DNA from: Nitrospinota bacterium
GTDB lineage: Bacteria; Nitrospinota_A; UBA7883
Direction: 5' to 3'
Assembly (NCBI GenBank): GCA_029880775.1
Contig: JAOUNV010000024.1
Span: 1 to 10,646 of the forward strand
DNA length: 10,646 bases
Translations under genes and position numbers: made by a program
Notes under the pieces: model-generated
What the model was told of the DNA's origin: nothing
The model's input: the letters and a program-made list of their open reading frames with translations, nothing else
The model's database searches: none
In this document: positions 1 through 5,560 of the stretch, in pieces
How positions within the stretch are numbered: position 1 is the stretch's first letter
Layout: every line of letters begins with the position of its first letter

Positions 1-527
1 GCCGCCTGGGCCGCGTCCAGAACCAGAAGCGTCCCTTTCTTTCGGCATGCCTTCGCCAACGCGCCTATGTCGGCCATGGCCCCGGTGACGTTGCTGGCCA
101 CGGTGGTGACCAGCATTTTCACGTCAGGGATTTTCGATGGATCAGGTGTCCCATTCTCCAGGCATGGAGCATGCTCCACCAGCACACCTCTTTTTTTCAG
201 TGTCTCCAGCGGGCGGGTGACGGCGTTATGCTCCAGCCGGGATACGGCCACCCGGTCCCCCGGCCCCAACAGACCCTTGAGGGCCAGGTTCAGCCCATAG
301 GTGGCGCCGCTGGTGAATACCAACCTCTCCGGATGGGGCAGGCCCAAAAAAAGGGCCGCTTCCTCCCTGGCCTGGAATATGATTCGGGTGGCGGCCATGC
401 CAGGCTGGTGAAAGCCACGGCCAGGGTTGCCCGATTCTTTTTCCACTGCGTCGGCCACCGCCTTTGCCACTGTCTTTGGCTTTGGATAGCTTGTGGCGGC
501 GTTGTCCAGGTATACATATTTTTTCAT
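1..527 (-). CDS. Class V aminotransferase / cysteine desulfurase-like PLP enzyme (N-terminal part)
   Basis: The reverse strand reads an open frame of 175 complete codons from ATG at 525-527 to the window edge, so the C-terminal half, including the PLP-binding lysine, is missing. It opens MKKYVYLDNAATSYPKPKTV, the classic start of the cysteine desulfurase-like class V aminotransferases. Further family marks are NPGRG (residues 34-38), FTSGAT (71-76), the LEHNAV block (98-103) whose His100 matches the histidine that stacks on PLP, SNVTG (145-149), and DAAQA (171-175) whose Asp contacts the PLP ring nitrogen. Known members release sulfur or selenium from cysteine or selenocysteine; this subgroup is often annotated only as a cysteine desulfurase family protein, so the substrate is not assigned. 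An AAGG seven bases before the ATG is a good ribosome binding site. The gene diverges from the cytochrome gene, and no Fe-S scaffold gene is visible. Family is sure, exact role is not. Confidence 0.9.
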   Translation of the reverse strand, partial: MKKYVYLDNAATSYPKPKTVAKAVADAVEKESGNPGRGFHQPGMAATRIIFQAREEAALFLGLPHPERLVFTSGATYGLNLALKGLLGPGDRVAVSRLEHNAVTRPLETLKKRGVLVEHAPCLENGTPDPSKIPDVKMLVTTVASNVTGAMADIGALAKACRKKGTLLVLDAAQA

Positions 528-572
528 GATGCGGCCTTGTTAGTGGCGATAGGCGATGAATAGTCAGCTTCC

Positions 573-585
573 ATCATGGTATGAT
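573..585 (+). promoter_or_regulatory. Possible extended -10 promoter inside a small inverted repeat, ahead of the cytochrome-birA-coaX-trpF cluster
   Basis: Positions 577-585 read TGGTATGAT, matching the extended -10 form TGnTATAAT with one change. No convincing -35 box stands at the normal distance, as is common for extended -10 promoters. The same bases form the inverted repeat ATCAT-GGT-ATGAT (573-585). A start near 592 would give a leader of about 58 bases to the ATG at 651. It could serve the plus cluster, and the repeat could be an operator in this divergent gap. The support is motif only. Confidence 0.35.
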
Positions 586-650
586 ATCGCAACCGAGCGC
601 AAGTGTCCCGCCGGTGGGAGCCGAGCCTGGGAGGACCGATAGACAGAACA

Positions 651-1220
651 ATGAAAGCTCTTACGCTGACGGCCGTTTTCATGAGCGCGGTATGGCTGAT
701 GTCGTGCGCCGGGCCCGCCTGCGCCGGAGAGAAGAAATACATTGGCCCGCTGCCGTGCGCGGGGGAATGCCACAAGGAAATCTTCGACACCTGGAAAAGC
801 GGCAAGCACGCCACAGCTTTTGGGAATCTGGCGCCTGGCGCGCGGGCAAAAGGCAAAAAAGAAGCCGGGTTAAAACCGGGTGTCGATTATCAGAAGGATA
901 AATCCTGCATGCCATGCCATGTCACAGGCTGGGCGGATGGTGGATATTCCTTCGAAAAACCCGACCCTTACCTGCGGGGGGTGAGCTGCGAAAGCTGCCA
1001 CGGGGCTGCGGGAAAGTGGAACGAGCTACATCAGAAGAAGGACTTGAAAAACAGAAAACGGAAGCTGAAGCAAAAAGGGCAGAGGCAGCCTTTCAAGGGA
1101 AAATATGTGTGCGTGGGGTGCCACGAGGATGACACCAACCCATACAAGTTCCGCTCCCCTCCCGGCAAGATAGACTGGACCGAGCCAAAGCACGCCGGAT
1201 CCTACCACATTATGAAGTGA
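651..1220 (+). CDS. Exported tetraheme cytochrome c (cytochrome c554-like)
   Basis: A 189-residue protein with an N-terminal export signal: Lys2, then a hydrophobic stretch to about residue 24, with likely signal peptidase I cleavage after ACA (23-25). The LMSC at 16-19 also resembles a lipobox, so a lipoprotein is possible. There are four haem c sites: CAGECH (36-41, unusual CX3CH spacing), CMPCH (86-90), CESCH (113-117) and CVGCH (154-158). The first site runs into HKEIFDTWKSGKHA, the pattern seen in cytochrome c554-type multihaem proteins, where the later His (His53 here) can be a distal ligand. His127, His181 and His186 are other candidates. A Lys-rich loop lies at 129-150. It should act as a periplasmic electron carrier; no oxidoreductase partner is visible. 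The frame also opens at 603, but ATG 651 begins a proper signal peptide, with GGGAGGA about 15 bases upstream (rather far). The gene ends 3 bases before birA. Confidence 0.88.
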   Translation: MKALTLTAVFMSAVWLMSCAGPACAGEKKYIGPLPCAGECHKEIFDTWKSGKHATAFGNLAPGARAKGKKEAGLKPGVDYQKDKSCMPCHVTGWADGGYSFEKPDPYLRGVSCESCHGAAGKWNELHQKKDLKNRKRKLKQKGQRQPFKGKYVCVGCHEDDTNPYKFRSPPGKIDWTEPKHAGSYHIMK

Positions 1221-1223
1221 CCT

Positions 1224-2036
1224 GTGGATGATAACGTGGTGAACCTGCTGGAGACCGGCTCTTACCTGGCCGCGCTGGAAACAGAATATATGGGGCACGA
1301 CCCGTTCTTCCTGGATGAAACCGGCTCCACCAACGACTGGATATCGTTCCGTCTGCCGCTGCCGGGGATAGAGAGGACTGTGGTGGCCGCCGAGCGCCAG
1401 ACCGATGGAAGAGGCAGGATGGGGCGCAAGTGGTTTTCCCAGCCTGGGGGGAGCCTTGCTTTCAGCGTGGCATGGCCCCTGCCGGAGAGGCTACAGCAGC
1501 AGCCGGGAGTGGTGACCCTGGCCGCAGGCGTGGCGCTGGCGGAAACGCTGGAGGAATCCTTTGGTGTATCTCCCGCATTAAAATATCCCAACGATGTGTG
1601 GATAAGCGGAAAGAAAGCAGCCGGCATACTCACCGAGCTGAAGGGTGGCAGGGAGAAAAAGTTCGCGGTGCTGGGTGTGGGGATCAACGTGAACATAGAA
1701 CAATCCGATTTCCCGGACGACCTGGACACTCCCGCCACGTCGCTGCTTATGGAAACCGAGAGAAGAACCGAGAGGGAAAAGGCCCTGGCCCACTTTATGA
1801 ATCGGCTGGAGCCAACGCTGGAATTGTTGGCAAACGGCGGTCTGGGCGATATCATGTTCCGGTACCGGCGGCTGGCGGAGCCGCTGATGGGATGGGAAGT
1901 GACGGCGCATGGCGTGGGCGAGGTGTATACCGGCGTGGCGGAAGGTGTGGATGATGATGGCTCTTTGCTATTGAAAACGGCGGATGGAACCATTATAAGC
2001 GTAACCAGTGGTCAGGTTTCATTCCGTCGGCCATAA
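1224..2036 (+). CDS. birA: Biotin-[acetyl-CoA-carboxylase] ligase, catalytic type without repressor domain
   Basis: This enzyme makes biotinyl-5'-AMP from biotin and ATP and transfers biotin to the lysine of carboxylase carrier proteins in the cytoplasm. Motifs: DETGSTNDW (31-39), the biotinyl-AMP-binding loop GRGRMGRKW (62-70), KYPNDVW (120-126), KAAGIL (131-136) with the conserved active-site Lys, and GVGINVN (151-157). Residues from about 220 to 270 fit the small C-terminal beta domain. The 270 residues contain no N-terminal winged-helix domain, so this is a monofunctional (group I) ligase that should not act as the biotin-operon repressor. The start is uncertain. GTG at 1224 lies three bases after the cytochrome stop, in the same frame, with no clear ribosome site, so translation may be coupled. 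ATG at 1290 would begin just before the catalytic domain and is a fair alternative. CoaX follows after 25 bases. Confidence 0.93.
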   Translation: MDDNVVNLLETGSYLAALETEYMGHDPFFLDETGSTNDWISFRLPLPGIERTVVAAERQTDGRGRMGRKWFSQPGGSLAFSVAWPLPERLQQQPGVVTLAAGVALAETLEESFGVSPALKYPNDVWISGKKAAGILTELKGGREKKFAVLGVGINVNIEQSDFPDDLDTPATSLLMETERRTEREKALAHFMNRLEPTLELLANGGLGDIMFRYRRLAEPLMGWEVTAHGVGEVYTGVAEGVDDDGSLLLKTADGTIISVTSGQVSFRRP

Positions 2037-2061
2037 CAATTAATTTCGGATACGATGAATA

Positions 2062-2844
2062 ATGAGCGGTGATCTGTTCGTGGCGGATATCGGAAACACC
2101 CATATGGTTATGGGTGTTTATCGGGGGCGCGAGCTTTTGGCCAGCTGGAGGATCCACACCAGGACCCCCAGGACGGAGGATGAACTGGCTGTGGCGCTAA
2201 GCCAGCTTTTTCGCCTTGCTAGCATGGAGTTCTCGTCCATCGGCGCTACTGCCATATCCTGCGTGTCGCCCACCACATTGCGGGAATTTGTGAAGTTTAC
2301 GGAGCGCTTTTTAAAATGCCATCCACTGGTAGTGGGGCCCGGTGTGAAGACCGGGGTGTCTGTGAAAGTGGACGACCCCAGGGAAGTGGGGGCGGACAGG
2401 ATCGCCAACGCCGCCGGAGGGATGTCGCTGCACAAGCCGCCGCTGATCATTGTCGATTTCGGCACGGCTATTACCTTCGACGCCATCAGCGCCAAGTGCG
2501 AGTATCTGGGGGGGGCCATCGTACCGGGGATGACCATGAGCCTCAACGCCCTTTCGGCGAACACGGCAAAGTTGCCAAGGGTGGAACTTGCCGAGCCCCC
2601 TTTAGTCATCGGCACAAATACTATAAACTCTATGCAGTCTGGAGTGTTCCACGGTTTTGTGAGCCTGGTGGATGGGATAGTCAGGAAGATAAAACCACTG
2701 CTGGGCGCCGAGGTGACGGTGATCGCCACGGGAGGCGAGGCTGGGCTGGTGGCCAGCGGATCGGAGACGATAGATGTTGTGGAAAAAAATTTAACATTGG
2801 AGGGCCTGAGGGTCATCCATGAAAACACGCGCAAAAGCGCTTAG
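2062..2844 (+). CDS. coaX: Type III pantothenate kinase
   Basis: It phosphorylates pantothenate to 4'-phosphopantothenate, the first step of coenzyme A synthesis in the cytoplasm. The 260-residue length is normal for the type III class, which belongs to the ASKHA (acetate kinase/Hsp70/actin-like) fold. Visible motifs: the N-terminal phosphate loop DIGNTH (9-14), GADRIANAAG (110-119) whose Asp111 matches the catalytic aspartate, IIVDFGTAITFD (129-140), GGAIVPG (150-156) and ATGGEA (222-227). Known type III enzymes need a monovalent cation and are insensitive to CoA feedback. The ATG at 2062 is the only start that keeps the first motif with normal spacing, but the ribosome site is weak. It lies directly after birA; BirA and CoaX are known as a single fused protein in Neisseria, so this adjacency is a recurring one. 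All catalytic motifs are present. Confidence 0.96.
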   Translation: MSGDLFVADIGNTHMVMGVYRGRELLASWRIHTRTPRTEDELAVALSQLFRLASMEFSSIGATAISCVSPTTLREFVKFTERFLKCHPLVVGPGVKTGVSVKVDDPREVGADRIANAAGGMSLHKPPLIIVDFGTAITFDAISAKCEYLGGAIVPGMTMSLNALSANTAKLPRVELAEPPLVIGTNTINSMQSGVFHGFVSLVDGIVRKIKPLLGAEVTVIATGGEAGLVASGSETIDVVEKNLTLEGLRVIHENTRKSA

Positions 2845-2859
2845 AAAATGGGAAATGAA

Positions 2860-3525
2860 ATGAAGGTGAAAATATGCGGCCAGACTAGCCTGGCGGACGC
2901 GGACCTCTCGGTTCGAATGGGAGCGGATTATATAGGCGTGGTGTTTGAGGTAGAATCCTCCCCCCGATCGCTGGACATGGAAAAGGCGCGGCCCATTTTC
3001 GAAAAGCACCGCGACAGGACGTTTCTGCTCACATGTGACGCCTCGCTGGAGAAAATCGGGAATGCGGCCATGGAGCTGGACCCTTACGCCATACAGCTCA
3101 CCGGCCAGGAAACTCCGGAAGATGTGGCCAACCTGAAGGATGAAGCTGGGGGTGTGGTGTTCAAGTCGATCCATCTCCCGCCGGCTGGCGAAGAGGGCGC
3201 GGAATCACCGGAGCAGATCCTGGAGCGGATGAAACTATATGTGGAGGCTGGAGTCGACGGGTTCGTGCTGGACACATCCACGGGGGGCCTTTCCGGCGGC
3301 ACAGGGACGAAAAGCGACTGGGCCGTGGCGGCGCGGATCACTGCGGCTTCACCCGCTCAGATTTTTATCGCAGGGGGGATCAATGCGGAAAATGCTGCGG
3401 AAGCGGCCGCGATGCCGAATATCTATGGAATAGACCTGGCCAGTGGCGCGGAATCGGAGACTGGGGTGAAAAGCGAGGAGAAACTTGCTGCGCTATTTGC
3501 CGCGCTAGGGAGGGCGCAAGCCTGA
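2860..3525 (+). CDS. trpF: Phosphoribosylanthranilate isomerase (TrpF-like), divergent
   Basis: TrpF isomerises N-(5'-phosphoribosyl)anthranilate to CdRP in tryptophan synthesis, using a TIM barrel. From ATG 2860 the protein is 221 residues. It keeps the N-terminal KICG with the catalytic Cys (Cys6), GADYIG (21-26), SPR (34-36), the catalytic-Asp block VLDTS (136-140) followed by the phosphate-binding GGTGTKSDW (146-154), AGGINAEN (171-178) and the late SGAE (195-198). Departures from the family are QLTGQE (79-84) where QLHGxE is usual, and LTCD (57-60) where FVN is usual. At about 221 residues it is slightly long. GGGAAA at 2850-2855 gives ATG 2860 a ribosome site; the in-frame ATG at 2848 would add four residues and sits 3 bases after coaX. 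No other trp gene is in the window, so an altered substrate cannot be excluded. Confidence 0.85.
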   Translation: MKVKICGQTSLADADLSVRMGADYIGVVFEVESSPRSLDMEKARPIFEKHRDRTFLLTCDASLEKIGNAAMELDPYAIQLTGQETPEDVANLKDEAGGVVFKSIHLPPAGEEGAESPEQILERMKLYVEAGVDGFVLDTSTGGLSGGTGTKSDWAVAARITAASPAQIFIAGGINAENAAEAAAMPNIYGIDLASGAESETGVKSEEKLAALFAALGRAQA

Positions 3526-3570
3526 GCTTTAACTGGCCGGGGGTGTCCTTTGGCAGCGCCTCTTGGGCGG

Positions 3571-4179
3571 TTACAATTCCCGTCCGGGCGCTTCCCGCAT
3601 CCGGTTGATCGCGGCCCACAGTTCATTGCGTCCCTCGCCGGTGTGGGAGGAGAAAAGCAGATGGCCTGCCATAGTGGTATCCAGCTCGCCTATTGTGGCC
3701 AGCGCTTCCTTGATCATTTTCGGGCGGCGGGTCTTGGGTACTTTGTCCGCCTTTGTGAACACCAGCACGTAGGGCACGCTGTAGGAGGCCAACCATTCCA
3801 GCAGGCTCAGGTCGTCGTCGTTGGGAGTTCTGCGGATATCGAGCAGCGCCGCCACTCCTTTCAGGTTGGGGCTGAATTGCAGGTATGAGTCCACCATGCT
3901 CCCCCAGCTTTGGCGAACACTTTTTGGCACGTTGGCGAAGCCATAGCCTGGCATATCCACGAAAGTGAATTTTTTATTAATAACGAAGAAGTTTAAAAGC
4001 TGGGTCTTGCCGGGGGTCTTGCTCACCTTCACCAGCCCTTTGCGTCCAGTCAGGGAGTTTATCAGCGAGCTTTTCCCCACGTTGGACCGGCCTGCAAAGG
4101 CGATTTCGTCCAGCCCCAGCGGCGGCCACTGTTCCATTGTGACTGCGGATTTTATAAACTCCGCGGAGACGACTTTCAT
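3571..4179 (-). CDS. engB: Ribosome biogenesis GTP-binding protein EngB (YsxC/YihA)
   Basis: This small cytoplasmic GTPase is needed for assembly of the large ribosomal subunit. At 202 residues it has the expected length and a full set of G motifs: G1 GRSNVGKSS (30-38), G2 region SKTPGKTQ (53-60), G3 DMPGYG (75-80), G4 TKAD (142-145) and G5 FSSHTGEG (176-183). The TPGKT stretch and the PGYG after G3 are typical of EngB rather than of other TRAFAC GTPases. GGAAAA seven bases before the ATG is a fair ribosome site. It lies 33 bases after the DUF1015 gene on the same strand and is probably the last gene of that transcript. It faces the end of trpF across 45 bases (3526-3570), where I see only a weak hairpin, CGCC/GGCG, and no T run, so no clear terminator for either side. 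Confidence 0.97.
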   Translation of the reverse strand: MKVVSAEFIKSAVTMEQWPPLGLDEIAFAGRSNVGKSSLINSLTGRKGLVKVSKTPGKTQLLNFFVINKKFTFVDMPGYGFANVPKSVRQSWGSMVDSYLQFSPNLKGVAALLDIRRTPNDDDLSLLEWLASYSVPYVLVFTKADKVPKTRRPKMIKEALATIGELDTTMAGHLLFSSHTGEGRNELWAAINRMREAPGREL

Positions 4180-4212
4180 CGGCGAATTTTCCGGACGCGG
4201 TTACCCCGGCGC

Positions 4213-5520
4213 CTATAGGGGATTGAACACCAGGCCCGAGATCAGCTTCGGGTAGAAATAGGTCGATTTCTGGGGCATGGTTCCGCCCCCCCGGGCCACG
4301 TCCATCACCTGGCCTATTCCGGTGGGGTTCATCAGGAAAGCCATTTTGGCCGCCCCCTCGTCCACTTTGCGCATGGCCAGGTCCGCATGGATGGTGTAGT
4401 AGATATGGCCGCCAGCCTCCACCTTCTCCCGCGTGATATCCAGCGCTCTGGAGAGGATCAGCTCCTGCAATATTGTCACGTCCAGCCAACGTAGCGCTTC
4501 TATCTTCTCCCCGCCTGGCGGGCTGGGGGGCTGGGCGTCTTTTTTCATGCGCAACAGGCGCATGGCGCCGCCGCCGGTGTACATCCCGAAGGCTACTGTC
4601 TGCTCGCCTGCAGACTTCAGCTCCGCCATAAAGTTGGCGACGCTATCTTCGGTGACCTGGCGCTCTTCTGATATTTCGAAGTTCCCGGCCAGGGTGGCCA
4701 GCGCCTCCTCGGCGGATTTTTCGGTTTTGAGAACGAACCTGTGGGTGGGGAGCACGGTGAAGCCCTGCCCATTGGTGTTGGAGAGAAACACCAACCCATA
4801 GTCGTAATCGCCGCTCGCGCCACCGGCCTGTTCGCGGCGTTCGTTGCGGTAGTTTAAGGCTGTTTCGTAGCGGTGATGCCCATCGGCTATCACCATGTCC
4901 TTGTCCGCCATGAATGTTTGGACCTTCTCGATAATTGCCTTGTCGGTCACCGGCCACATGCGGTGGATCACTCCATCCTGTTCCGCCTCCACTGCGGGGT
5001 TGGTGTTTTTTGTCGCTTCCTCGAAGAGGGCGTCCAGCGTTAATTGCGGATCTTCGTATAGCCCGAAGATCTGGGAGAAGTTCGTCTTGCATGCGCGGGT
5101 GAGGTTCAGCCTATCGGTTTTCGGGCCGGAGAGGGTGCGCTCGTGGGGGAATACCTTTCCCTGGTCATAGTCCTCCAGCTTGAGTCTGCATATGAATCCG
5201 GTTCTGTTCAGCCGGGCGCCCTCAATTTTGTACTCCTGAGAGTATATATACAGGGCCGGTTCCGGATATGGGCGCAAGATTCCTTGCTCCATCCAATCCG
5301 CCAGATCCCTGGCGGCGCGGGTGTATCGGTTATCGCTGTCGCTATCCTCCGCGGATTGCTTGCCCAGTATCAGGCGCACCACGTTGTGTGGATGGCTCTG
5401 GTACAGCGCTTCCTGCTGATCCGGGTTGATAACGTCGTATGGGGGCGCCAGGGCGGGGCCCACGTCCTCCAGTTTGTCCCAATCGTATACAATGCCCTTG
5501 AAAGGCCGAATTTCCACCAT
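4213..5520 (-). CDS. DUF1015 family protein
   Basis: A 435-residue soluble protein with no signal peptide or membrane segment. It matches the widespread DUF1015 family: an N-terminal block MVEIRPFKGIVYD with APPYDVI (25-31), an FPHERTLSGPKTDR block (124-137), and the hallmark ADGHHRYETALNYRNER (212-228). The length is usual for the family. The function is not assigned here. DGHHR resembles a motif in ParB/Srx-fold enzymes such as the archaeal free-serine kinase SerK, which would point to a phosphotransfer or nucleotide role, but that link is inference from one motif. The start ATG at 5518-5520 has AGGA about five bases upstream. It lies 40 bases after the FimV/SPOR gene and 33 before engB, all on the same strand, so co-transcription is likely. 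No frame problems are seen. Confidence 0.93.
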   Translation of the reverse strand: MVEIRPFKGIVYDWDKLEDVGPALAPPYDVINPDQQEALYQSHPHNVVRLILGKQSAEDSDSDNRYTRAARDLADWMEQGILRPYPEPALYIYSQEYKIEGARLNRTGFICRLKLEDYDQGKVFPHERTLSGPKTDRLNLTRACKTNFSQIFGLYEDPQLTLDALFEEATKNTNPAVEAEQDGVIHRMWPVTDKAIIEKVQTFMADKDMVIADGHHRYETALNYRNERREQAGGASGDYDYGLVFLSNTNGQGFTVLPTHRFVLKTEKSAEEALATLAGNFEISEERQVTEDSVANFMAELKSAGEQTVAFGMYTGGGAMRLLRMKKDAQPPSPPGGEKIEALRWLDVTILQELILSRALDITREKVEAGGHIYYTIHADLAMRKVDEGAAKMAFLMNPTGIGQVMDVARGGGTMPQKSTYFYPKLISGLVFNPL

Positions 5521-5560
5521 GAGTCCTAGAAAAGATAAGAGTTGAAAAATATTGGAAGGC

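Noticed and set aside
1262..1993. A 243-codon antisense open frame opposite birA.
   Set aside because: It is the mirror of a well-supported gene, is Ser/Pro-rich as expected from antisense reading of GC-rich coding DNA, and shows no motifs.
2118..2834. A 238-codon antisense open frame opposite coaX.
   Set aside because: Same reasoning: the coaX frame carries every catalytic motif, and the antisense product has none.
3526..3570. A bidirectional terminator between the converging trpF and engB genes.
   Set aside because: Only a 4-bp CGCC/GGCG stem with no T run is present.
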